Part shown: positions 44,710-52,618 of the stretch, piece by piece
Layout: every line of letters starts with the position of its first letter
How positions within the stretch are numbered: the stretch's first letter is position 1
The notes under the pieces: generated by a model
Told to the model about the DNA's origin: nothing
Database searches by the model: none
The model's input: only the letters and a program-made list of their open reading frames with translations
Made by a program: the position numbers and the translations under genes
Assembly (NCBI RefSeq): GCF_900199725.1
Contig: NZ_LT904904.1
Coordinates: forward strand, 2,656,048 to 2,720,047
Reading direction: 5' to 3'
From: Cytobacillus massiliigabonensis
GTDB lineage: Bacteria; Bacillota; Bacilli; Bacillales; Cytobacillaceae
Length of the DNA stretch: 64,000 nucleotides

Positions 44710-45450
44710 ATGTCAAAAATTCAAGATAAAGTGGTTGTTATTATGGGTGCATCAAGTGGAATTGGTGAAGCAACGACCAGGAAACTTGCACAAGAAGGAG
44801 CAAAATTAATCATTGCAGCTCGTCGTGAAGAACGATTAAAAGAAATTAAAGATTCCATTCCAGAAGCTAATTTATATTATAAAGCTGCAGATGTTTCAAA
44901 TTATGAGGAAGTAAAAAATGTGATTGATTTGGCCATGGAAAAGTTCGGTCGTGTAGATGTATTGTTTAATAATGCTGCTATCATGCCAACAGGTCCGCTA
45001 GTTGAAGCTCGTCGTGATGAATGGAAGCAAATGTTGGATATTAATGTGATGGGTGTTCTAAATGGGATTGCTGCAACCCTTCCAATTATGGTTGAACAAC
45101 AAAGCGGCCATATTATTTCCACAGCCTCTGTGGCAGGTCATGTGGTCTATCCAAATTCAGCTGTATATTGTGGGACGAAATTTGCCGTTCGTGCCATTAT
45201 GGAAGGTCTGCGTCAAGAACACCGTTTAGATAATATCCGTTCAACTATAATTTCTCCCGGTACAGTAGCAACCGAGTTAGCCGGGTCCATTAAAAAAGAT
45301 GATTTACGAGAAGCTGAGTTAGAATATCAAAAATCAATTGACCCATTACAATCTGAAGACGTCGCTAAAACGGTAGCATTTGTTATTGAGGCTTCAGAGC
45401 ATGTATCTGTTAGTGAAATGATCGTACGTCCAACTCAACAACCGCTTTAA
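44710..45450 (+). CDS. SDR-family oxidoreductase
   Basis: This 246-residue short-chain dehydrogenase has the cofactor motif GASSGIG near the N-terminus, NNAA, a catalytic Ser in STASVAG and the Tyr/Lys pair in YCGTK. It uses NAD(P)H on an unknown alcohol or ketone. AAAGGGTG upstream supports the ATG at 44710. It follows the MFS gene on the same strand and probably arrived with the LysR/MFS cassette. The 260 bases between MFS and SDR show no recognisable gene. Confidence 0.9.
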   Translation: MSKIQDKVVVIMGASSGIGEATTRKLAQEGAKLIIAARREERLKEIKDSIPEANLYYKAADVSNYEEVKNVIDLAMEKFGRVDVLFNNAAIMPTGPLVEARRDEWKQMLDINVMGVLNGIAATLPIMVEQQSGHIISTASVAGHVVYPNSAVYCGTKFAVRAIMEGLRQEHRLDNIRSTIISPGTVATELAGSIKKDDLREAELEYQKSIDPLQSEDVAKTVAFVIEASEHVSVSEMIVRPTQQPL

Positions 45451-45517
45451 AAGAAGACTATATTAACCCCCGTGCTTAATAGGATGCTTAAGGCTGGCAG
45501 ACATACTAATGAAAAAT

Positions 45518-45551
45518 AAAAAACTGCCCTAAAAATTTGGGGCAGTTTTTT
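45518..45551 (+). terminator. Rho-independent terminator after the SDR gene
   Basis: AAAAAACTGCCC and GGGCAGTTTTTT form a strong stem around an AT-rich loop, ending in a T-run. Confidence 0.9.
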
Positions 45552-46598
45552 ATGGTTTAAAGGAGGAGATTTAAAACCTGAAGATGGCAAAATGGATAAT
45601 ATGTCATCGTCAACTGAATTGACTACTGAAGTAAATAGTTTTAAAGAATTTACTCATGATCCTTTTATGAGTAAAGAGAGTTATATTAATGCTCTATAAG
45701 AAGGTTTAAGCATAGAAGATGGGGAATATAATATCGGAGTATGAACAACAAAGGCGGATTAGAATTGTTACATTTTATAAAAATAGAACTCTCTAAACGC
45801 TTCCAATAATGTTTTTTATGACCCTGTCTTTTTTGGCAGCATTTCTCTATAGATAAGGTGAGGCCGTAAAAAGTGAATGGGAGGTAAAATATGCGTAACT
45901 TGGTGAAATGGAATTGAGAGGCAATCGAGATTGATTTATGCAAAGGAATCGTTCTGTTTTGGCTTAATCAGTTGCTGCTGATACAAGCAACAAGACAGGT
46001 CTGTAGGATGGTAAGCACAAAGGCAAAATTTAAGAGAAAATTAAATGTTATAGAGGACTTGGTTACATATAGGAAGGAGGGAAGAAGCAGTATTCGAAAA
46101 GCACCATTAGCTGGATAGTGGATAAGCTCGTAATAAATCTGCTAATTATGTTAGGAAAGCGAATGTTGGAACTTGATATACTCTGTGAAGGAATCCACAC
46201 AAATGGATTCATCATTTTTTTGCCCTTCTTTTCGCGGAACGACGGCAGAACCTTCTATAAACGAGCAAGGAACGAACTTAGAACTAAATCAAGATAGAGA
46301 GAAGAAAAAGGAGAAGATAAAGAAAGAGAATGAACAGTCAAGAGTTTATCTACTTGATGAAAAGCTGTTCAAATAAGGAGTCTAGCTTGAGTTAACGAAT
46401 TTTCACTGAATATATTAATTGTGGTACAGCTTAAATTGGTAGATTAACAAATTAATATAGTCAATATCAACATTAAAATTCAACTAAATTTTGATACATG
46501 CAATAGAATTATTAAGAGATCTTTAAAGTAAAAAGCAGTTTAATAGAGGTTTTCGTGATACTTTTTAGAATTATATTAGATCGTATACAATTTTATAG
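45552..46598. other. Long non-coding or decayed region
   Basis: About 1050 bases hold no convincing gene. A frame ending at 45699 reads FKGGDLKPEDGKMDNMSSS and further with FTHDPFMSKESYINAL, a stop, then EGLSIEDGEYNIGV, which looks like a decayed unknown gene. Around 46009-46110 a frame reading KFKRKLNVIEDLVTYRKEGRSSIRK weakly resembles the start of an IS3-type OrfA. A 67-codon frame at 46173-46376 ends in a charged helix. None has enough support to be called. Confidence 0.4.
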
Positions 46599-46610
46599 GT
46601 GGGATTTATT

Positions 46611-47138
46611 ATGACGGAACCAGTGGTTATACTTAGTGATTATAACCCGATTTGGGAAGAACAATTTGATTACGAGAAAGAGAGAATTCTTAATATTTTA
46701 AGGGGTAAAGTTATTGGAATTGAACATATAGGAAGCACTTCCATAAAGGGATTGGTAGCGAAACCGATAATTGACATTATAGTAGGTGTACATTATTTAG
46801 ATGAAGTATCTAACTTTATTAATCCATTAAGTGCAATAGAATATGAATATGTTCCTAAACCTGAATTAAAAGATAGAAGGTTTTTCAGGAAGGGTTTATG
46901 GGCGCAGGGCACTTGTCATCTACATATATGCGAAATTAACAGCAGTGAGTGGATTGAAAAATTATTGTTTCGAAATTATCTAAGGCTACACCCCAAGGTT
47001 GCTGATGAGTATGTTTTGTTAAAAAAAGAACTTGCTTTAAAATATAAATTTGATAGACCAGCTTATACAAAGGAAAAAGAACCGTTTATTAAGAATGTTA
47101 TTGATAAAGCTAGAAAAGATCTAAAATTGTGGAATTAG
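46611..47138 (+). CDS. GrpB-family protein (UPF0157)
   Basis: This 175-residue protein has the nucleotidyltransferase-like fold of the GrpB family. It shows YNPIWEEQFDYEKERI, IEHIGSTSIKGLVAKPIIDIIVGV, and a HLHICE segment. It is often a domain fused to kinases elsewhere, and no reaction is firmly known. TAGGTGGG upstream selects the ATG at 46611. A second GrpB paralogue is encoded at 58166. Confidence 0.9.
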   Translation: MTEPVVILSDYNPIWEEQFDYEKERILNILRGKVIGIEHIGSTSIKGLVAKPIIDIIVGVHYLDEVSNFINPLSAIEYEYVPKPELKDRRFFRKGLWAQGTCHLHICEINSSEWIEKLLFRNYLRLHPKVADEYVLLKKELALKYKFDRPAYTKEKEPFIKNVIDKARKDLKLWN

Positions 47139-47359
47139 TTGATAAAATTAAGGTGAAAAAAGGTAGTTATATAGAACTCAATATATCTTTTGAAGTTCAT
47201 TATTTCTTAGTAAAGCTTGTTGGTGGAGAGTTAAATATTCAAGACCCAGACAATTTAATCTATGATATTGCTTGGAAAAACATAGATGAATTAAAGGAAT
47301 TAGATTTAAGTTTCCAAGAAGATAGAGATATTTTAATAAGTTGTATTAGAAAGGAATGA
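47129..47359 (+). pseudogene. Nudix hydrolase C-terminal remnant
   Basis: A 76-codon frame overlaps the end of grpB. It reads YFLVKLVGGELNIQDPDNLI then IAWKNIDELKELDLSFQEDR, which is the typical C-terminal half of a Nudix hydrolase (a FLVxxxGGE strand, the WxxIDEL helix and the LxFxEDRD end). The Nudix box (GX5EX7REUXEEXGU) is absent, so the catalytic part has been deleted. It may still be translated from a GTG but cannot hydrolyse nucleotides. Confidence 0.6.
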
Positions 47360-47442
47360 AGGCAAAAACTTTTTTCAATTAACAGAAGATTTAACAAAAA
47401 AATCGAGGAGCTTCTTTGCAGCTGTATTATATTTTTCAATAT

Positions 47443-47490
47443 TAAATAATCGGGCGCAATTCTGCTGCAAGAATTATGCTCTTTCTTATG
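47443..47490. repeat. Repeated terminator-like element, copy 1
   Basis: AAATAATCGGGCG followed by an AATTCTGCTGCAAGAATT hairpin and ATGCTCTTT. A closely related copy is at 48243-48292. Both are imperfect dyads ending in GCTCTTT, probably a dispersed Bacillus intergenic repeat that can act as a terminator. The rest of 47360-47659 holds no recognisable gene. Confidence 0.6.
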
Positions 47491-47659
47491 TTAAGGGCAG
47501 ATCTTTGGTAGTTAGTTGATTTTATATTTATATGAATAAGTTGAGGTTGAGATGGAATGTACTTAAAAGTAACAATCCAAATATGGTAAAGAAGGATTTA
47601 GACATTGTTCACAGAATATTTTTAAATGATTTTTAATAATAGAAGGATAGTGAAAAGAT

Positions 47660-48175
47660 ATGAATGTTGGTGTAAATGGTATTAGAAACAAGCGGTTTAA
47701 TTTGAATGTTCGTGTAGTTAATTTTGAAAATGACAAGAATATACTTATTCAATTTAGGAAAGATACTGAAATTGAAAATACCGGAACATTAGATGGTTTC
47801 GATTTTAAAGCTTATCTAAACCGAGTGAGGGAAAGAGTAAATAAACTTCCAATTGGTCAATTAATTATTGAAAAGGATAATATTCCAGTTGGTCAAATGG
47901 GGTTTGGTATCACCAATTACGAAAGTATCGAGATTGGTTATGTTGATTTACTTTATCTTCTTCCTGATTATCGTGGGAAAGGTCTTGGCAAGGAATTGAT
48001 TAGGTATGCAGATAAATTTTTTAGTGAAATTAATGTATCCGAGTATCATTTAAGAGTATCCTCTAACAATCATATAGCTATAAATTTATACACCCATTTA
48101 GGGATGGTCAAAATAGAAGAAGAATATCCTGAAAACGAGAAATATCCAGTATGGCGAATGAGAAAAGTATTGTAA
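47660..48175 (+). CDS. GNAT-family N-acetyltransferase
   Basis: This 171-residue acetyltransferase has the acetyl-CoA loop in LLYLLPDYRGKGLGKEL (residues about 94-112) and motif B NNHIAINLYTHLGMVKIEEE. The N-terminal half carries a QLIIEKDNIPVGQMGFG hairpin typical of GNATs. Substrate unknown. AAGGATAG lies upstream of the ATG. Confidence 0.88.
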   Translation: MNVGVNGIRNKRFNLNVRVVNFENDKNILIQFRKDTEIENTGTLDGFDFKAYLNRVRERVNKLPIGQLIIEKDNIPVGQMGFGITNYESIEIGYVDLLYLLPDYRGKGLGKELIRYADKFFSEINVSEYHLRVSSNNHIAINLYTHLGMVKIEEEYPENEKYPVWRMRKVL

Positions 48176-48242
48176 TCTTTAATCTTAATAATATCTTTTT
48201 TTCCTCTTATATTACCGCTAGTTTTTCATCACAGAATAAGCT

Positions 48243-48292
48243 TAAATAATCGGGCGTGATTCAGCAGTAAAAATTACGCTCTTTTTTTATGT
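48243..48292 (+). terminator. Repeated terminator-like element, copy 2
   Basis: AAATAATCGGGCGTGATT and AAATTACGCTCTTTTTTT form a stem with G-U pairs and a T-run, so this copy is a good terminator for the acetyltransferase gene. It shares its first 14 bases and overall layout with the copy at 47443. Confidence 0.7.
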
Positions 48293-48349
48293 AGAGGGGC
48301 AGCTTGTGGCGCATGGTCTCGACTTTTTTATCGGACTTAACGCATCGCA

Positions 48350-48670
48350 AAAGCATAACCAACTTCAATTCATCGATTGCCAGACAAGCAACTTTTGCAT
48401 GCGGTTATGAGTTATGAGGGCAATACGCATAAAATAATAGAAAATCAAGAGTTGCTAGATTTATTCTTACCGATATTGCGCGCTGGTTTTAAGTTACCAG
48501 AAACATATTGTCACCAAGCATGTGGGGTAGCGACTTTTCATACATTAGATGGTGGATACTTTTTTATAACAGAGAACTCTGGACCAGTTGTGTATATTGC
48601 CAAGCAAACATTGAAAATATCGGATAAAATTCTAGGAAAGGTAATGATAGATCGCTTTGTTGTGAACTAA
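48350..48670 (+). pseudogene. Type II thioesterase remnant (GrsT/SrfAD-like) with internal deletion
   Basis: From about 48365 the frame reads HRLPDKQLLHAVMSYEGNT, then ENQELLDLFLPILRAGFKLPETY, matching the lid and downstream region of non-ribosomal peptide type II thioesterases such as SrfAD. It then jumps to CGVATFHTLDGGYFFITENS, which matches the C-terminal catalytic-His strand (usually FxxxxGGHFF). About 40-50 residues with the catalytic Asp are missing. The GHSMGG nucleophile half is absent upstream, and the catalytic His is replaced by Tyr. The gene is dead. No NRPS genes are in the window. Confidence 0.68.
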
Positions 48671-48708
48671 TCTTCATTTATCTTAATTGGAAAAGAGGTT
48701 ATGAATCA

Positions 48709-48933
48709 ATGAATAGCAATATTATTAGTGGTATAGTATTATTAGCGCTGAGTTTGTTTCTTAAGCCATTATTGGCGATTGTGGGACTGAATGAAAGGTT
48801 GTTCGGATTGCACTGGCAAGGTGAAACTGTGTTTTCATTGAGTCCCTTCTTAGTTCGGATTATTCTAGCAGTGATTGGGATGATCATGCTTATCATCGGC
48901 GGTATGCAAGTTACAAAACAAAAGAGTAAATAG
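48709..48933 (+). CDS. Small two-helix membrane protein
   Basis: This 74-residue protein has two hydrophobic helices (residues about 5-25 and 45-66) joined by an amphipathic loop with GLNERLFGLHWQGE, and a KQKSK tail. It was not recognised. AAGAGGTTATG upstream offers a ribosome binding site for the ATG. It is a single gene. Confidence 0.65.
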   Translation: MNSNIISGIVLLALSLFLKPLLAIVGLNERLFGLHWQGETVFSLSPFLVRIILAVIGMIMLIIGGMQVTKQKSK

Positions 48934-49246
48934 TTGAAAGGATAGAGAGCACGACAATTGATGAATATGAACATGGAAGTGTTGTTATTGGCATTGTATT
49001 AATTTTCGAATTTTATTTGCTAAAAAGATAACATTCAAAAATATCCTTTTTCCCTTAGGAAGTTCCTTTGTTGATAAAACTTTTTTTGATATAATTGGAG
49101 AAGCTGCTGCAAAACGGGCAAAAGAGGTATATGAACAATACACACATTATGCCTAAGAAAATTCCTTCAAGAGAATCTTCTCCCTTACATAAAATTTCAA
49201 ACATTCGATATGCTTGTTTAAGTTAAGTGTATGATGAATAAATACT
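48934..49246. other. Intergenic region with decayed frames
   Basis: Two short frames look like remains of coding sequence: one near 49030-49156 reads LGSSFVDKTFFDIIGEAAAK then REVYEQY-like residues, ending in TAA, with no start codon. I could not assign it to a family. No other feature is apparent. Confidence 0.35.
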
Positions 49247-49273
49247 AACGGCTCGGTATTGGACTGAGCCGTT
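49247..49273 (+). terminator. Hairpin in the leader of the UvrA-like gene
   Basis: AACGGCTC at 49247-49254 and GAGCCGTT at 49266-49273 form a perfect GC-rich 8-bp stem followed by TGCTTTATT. It is 58 bases upstream of the start codon. It may be a terminator for upstream transcription or an attenuator in the leader. The weak U tract leaves this open. Confidence 0.6.
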
Positions 49274-49331
49274 TGCTTTATTAGCACCATTATGTGGCAA
49301 TACTAGATCTAGTGAATGGAGAGGATGCCGA

Positions 49332-52300
49332 ATGAAAATAAATCAATTAATTGCTAACAATATTAACCGTTTAGATACCGTCTTACCGGAAGATCAATCA
49401 TTAGGAATTGCCGGTTTGTCAGGATCTGGTAAGACGACTTTCTGTCAAACAATTGGTGAAGAATCTAAGAAACGTCTTGTTTCCTTATTACCAAAGGCTG
49501 ATTATCAATATTTATTCTCTGATATCTTGGAAACAAATTTCAGTGCCATTAAGATGGAAGAGATGCCTTTAGTGCTTTTTCTCGGAAGATCATCCATTTC
49601 TTCAAATCCGCGTTCAACCATTGGCACACATACAGGTGTATTTACAGAGATTCGCAAGCATCTTGCTGAAACATTTAATCTATCACCAGAAGTTTTTTCA
49701 TTTAATAATGAATTAGGTTGGTGTCCAGCTTGTAAAGGACGCGGCACGACCAAAAATATTGAATGTAAAAAGTGTGAGGGAAAGCGTTTTAATCCGGAAG
49801 TGGAGCAATATAACATAAAAATTTGGAATCAGCCACATAGTATTTCCGATATCAATAATCTAAGCATAGAATTGATTCACTCCCTTGCAGAGGAATTACA
49901 TATAAATGAAGAGAAACAGAAAGTTCTTCGAAATATTATCAATATGAATATCGGTTACTTAACATTGAATCGAATCATGGGTACATTGTCAGGCGGAGAA
50001 TTAACACGGCTGTTCTTGGCAGAATTCATGGCAGTAAGTGAAAATACCGTTATTATTATTGATGAAATCTCAGTTGGTCTTGATCATCAAACACTACTGA
50101 ACATTTTAGATGAGATAAAAAAATTAGGCTTTAAGAATCAAATTTGGCTTATTGATCATTCTGACACAGTACTCGATCTAACAGATGAGCAATTATTTTT
50201 TGGCCCTGGCAGCGGGAAATATGGCGGGAAAATTGTGGAAGAGTCACCGCGTCCACAACCAATCTATTGGGAACGAAATGAGGCAACACCAACAGAATAC
50301 TATCAATTTAAAGATTTATATTGCCGTAATATTCAAATGGCTGAATTTCAGATTCCGAAAAATAGACTTGTTACCGTAACGGGGGAATCGGGATGCGGAA
50401 AATCTACACTTGTCAATGAATGCATTGCCAAAGATTTTCAAGAGAGATATCCAAAAGATAAGCTTGTAATGGTAGGGCAGGATCGAAACCAATCGATTAC
50501 CAGTCTGTCAACCGTTGCAACCTTTCTTGATATTAAAAAGAGACTCACAAAATATAGTGAAGATATTGATGATATTTTTGAGCGCTCGATTGAAGATATC
50601 CTTGATGAACTTCCTAATGAAGACATCGCCTATAAACGCTTGAGCCTATTAATCAAACTTGGACTTGGTTATTTGACATTAGAAAGAAAGACACAAACAT
50701 TATCGACTGGTGAATTTCAATGTGTGCATTTAGTCTCGGAACTATTTTCAAAAACTAGAAATCCTCATACACTTTTTATTTTTGATGAGCCATCGAAAGG
50801 TTTATCACAAAATATTTTAAATCAATTCATAGACAGTGTCAGGGGCATTTTGAAAGATGAGTCTGTTTCGATCATTATGATTGAACATAATGCCTATATG
50901 ATGGAAAGCTCTGATTTTATCGTAGATTTTGGTCAACGAAAGAATGAACCAATCACACAACTTGATGTTGTTCGTCATGATGTCTATTATGAAATGAAAA
51001 ATAAGGAAGAAAGTAAACTGCCAGCGTCAATATCGTCCACACTCCATTCACAAAAGGGCATTACGTATTTAAAAGAAAGGCATATTGACTATTTTAAAGA
51101 AGCAGAAAATGTCTATAAGGGCGGTATATTAAAAAGCTTAACATCCATGGCCAGGCTGATTTATGGCGAATACGATTCTAATAAAATTGCACCGGTTATT
51201 GCCATTGACCTTGAAAGGCATTTGTATAGTCAATATAGCTTCCTTTATGAAATGGGCGGCTTGATTAACCATATTATTGCTTCACATCCGACCAATAAAG
51301 ATACGAGAAGCTTTGACTTCTATTCACAGGCCAATCATTGTCCCTCATGCTCTGGACGTCTTAAAATTGAAATATTTGATAAGGATTTGGTCATGCAAGA
51401 TAAAAATCTTTCATTTAGTGACGGTTTATTCTATCCAGAAATAATGGACGTATTAAAATTCTATCAAATCCCTAAAATAGAATTTCTATTTGAAGAAATA
51501 AAAAATGAGCTCGGTCTTGATCTGACGAAAAGCTATAATGAGATGTCAGATGAAGAAAAGCATACATTTTGGTATGGGTATTTTGAAAAGTCCTTTTATG
51601 ATAAAAAAGGCAAGGCACGAAGAACATGGGTAGGATTTAATACTATCATTGGCGGCTATATTGTCATTTCAAAATCAATTATTAAAGAGCATATGAAAGC
51701 TTCGAAGGAAATGATTCTATGTCCAATTTGTGAGGGCGCAGTATTAAAACACGAGAAGCCGCTTAAATTTGGAGACACGGACATTCGTGAAATAATCAAT
51801 CAGCCGATTGACAAAGTTTTGGAAATAACAGGAGACATAACTGCACTTGTCAAACTGAAAGCAATTGTAGGCGGAGAGATGATTTTGACTGAAGATGTCT
51901 CATTACTGCCCAGAAAAACACAAGTTGCATTGAAATTGTTTGAAATAGAACAAGCAAGCTTTACCGGTTATGAAATCGTTTTACAAAACGTCCTTCCATT
52001 CTGGGATACAATTATGAATAATATCGAATCAATTAGCAGCAACAATCAAGTGACTATCTGTGATTTTCCAAATATCTATGAAACAAGAGAAACGATCATC
52101 GATCAGTATTTCACTAATGGAAAATACAAAAAGCTAACTTATGTATATGAAGCATTTGGCTACAAAAAATTAGTAACCCAAATGAATAAAATTAAAAAAA
52201 GCCATCCATGTCCTTTTTGTAAAGGAAAGAAAGTGATTTCAGAAGATAATCTGCATGATGGTGTGTTTAAGTTAACCATTCCTTGTGTTAGTTGTCATGC

Positions 52301-52502
52301 AAGTGGCATAAATAATGAAGGACTAAAGGAAATCGTCGATGGCATCGACGTGCAAACATGGCTGACAGGAAAAGTAAGGGATGTTGTAGATCAAAGTCTT
52401 CGAACAGAAGAAGTCGCAGACATTCCAATCTTCAATCGGATTCGAGAACTAAATAAACAAGATATGATGGCCGTTTATCAGTGCCTCGAGCAAAATAATT
52501 AA
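49332..52502 (+). CDS. UvrA-like dual ABC ATPase with rearranged zinc/insertion domains
   Basis: This 1056-residue protein is related to UvrA, with an unusual order. Module 1 (1-310): Walker A GLSGSGKTT at 28-36, RSTIGTHTGVF, zinc pairs C131/C134 and C145/C148, signature LSGGE near 219, Walker B IIIDE and H266. Module 2 (315-545): Walker A GESGCGKST at 351-359, altered signature LSTGE, IFDEPSKGL and IEHN, with no zinc insertion. The C-terminal 500 residues contain a region like the ABC-I zinc/insertion part of UvrA (C670/C673, then dLSxxxxxxxxyG-like sequence, then C797/C800), plus a four-cysteine module C960/C963/C985/C988. Related UvrA-like proteins occur in DNA repair and in DrrC-type drug resistance, so function is open. 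GGAGAGGATG precedes the ATG. Confidence 0.85.
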   Translation: MKINQLIANNINRLDTVLPEDQSLGIAGLSGSGKTTFCQTIGEESKKRLVSLLPKADYQYLFSDILETNFSAIKMEEMPLVLFLGRSSISSNPRSTIGTHTGVFTEIRKHLAETFNLSPEVFSFNNELGWCPACKGRGTTKNIECKKCEGKRFNPEVEQYNIKIWNQPHSISDINNLSIELIHSLAEELHINEEKQKVLRNIINMNIGYLTLNRIMGTLSGGELTRLFLAEFMAVSENTVIIIDEISVGLDHQTLLNILDEIKKLGFKNQIWLIDHSDTVLDLTDEQLFFGPGSGKYGGKIVEESPRPQPIYWERNEATPTEYYQFKDLYCRNIQMAEFQIPKNRLVTVTGESGCGKSTLVNECIAKDFQERYPKDKLVMVGQDRNQSITSLSTVATFLDIKKRLTKYSEDIDDIFERSIEDILDELPNEDIAYKRLSLLIKLGLGYLTLERKTQTLSTGEFQCVHLVSELFSKTRNPHTLFIFDEPSKGLSQNILNQFIDSVRGILKDESVSIIMIEHNAYMMESSDFIVDFGQRKNEPITQLDVVRHDVYYEMKNKEESKLPASISSTLHSQKGITYLKERHIDYFKEAENVYKGGILKSLTSMARLIYGEYDSNKIAPVIAIDLERHLYSQYSFLYEMGGLINHIIASHPTNKDTRSFDFYSQANHCPSCSGRLKIEIFDKDLVMQDKNLSFSDGLFYPEIMDVLKFYQIPKIEFLFEEIKNELGLDLTKSYNEMSDEEKHTFWYGYFEKSFYDKKGKARRTWVGFNTIIGGYIVISKSIIKEHMKASKEMILCPICEGAVLKHEKPLKFGDTDIREIINQPIDKVLEITGDITALVKLKAIVGGEMILTEDVSLLPRKTQVALKLFEIEQASFTGYEIVLQNVLPFWDTIMNNIESISSNNQVTICDFPNIYETRETIIDQYFTNGKYKKLTYVYEAFGYKKLVTQMNKIKKSHPCPFCKGKKVISEDNLHDGVFKLTIPCVSCHASGINNEGLKEIVDGIDVQTWLTGKVRDVVDQSLRTEEVADIPIFNRIRELNKQDMMAVYQCLEQNN

Positions 52503-52531
52503 AACACAGCTAGATGTCAGCTAGTGATAGT

Positions 52532-52569
52532 AAACTCATTTACGATATATATTGTAAATGAGTTTTTTT
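52532..52569 (+). terminator. Rho-independent terminator after the UvrA-like gene
   Basis: AAACTCATTTAC and GTAAATGAGTTT form a perfect 12-bp stem followed by a T-run. Confidence 0.9.
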
Positions 52570-52618
52570 GTAGAACCTGTTTGATTGAAAAAAGTGTTCA
52601 ACCAAGAAGGCTTAACAA

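Noticed and set aside
44522-44809. 95-codon plus-strand frame upstream of the SDR gene
   Set aside because: Its second half is an out-of-frame copy of the SDR start, and there is no ribosome binding site. The first part may be decayed sequence but matches nothing I know.
46173-46376. 67-codon frame in the decayed region
   Set aside because: The low-complexity charged end and lack of a ribosome binding site make it unsafe to call as a gene.
49505-49816. 103-codon minus-strand frame inside the UvrA-like gene
   Set aside because: It is an antisense shadow of a strongly supported gene.
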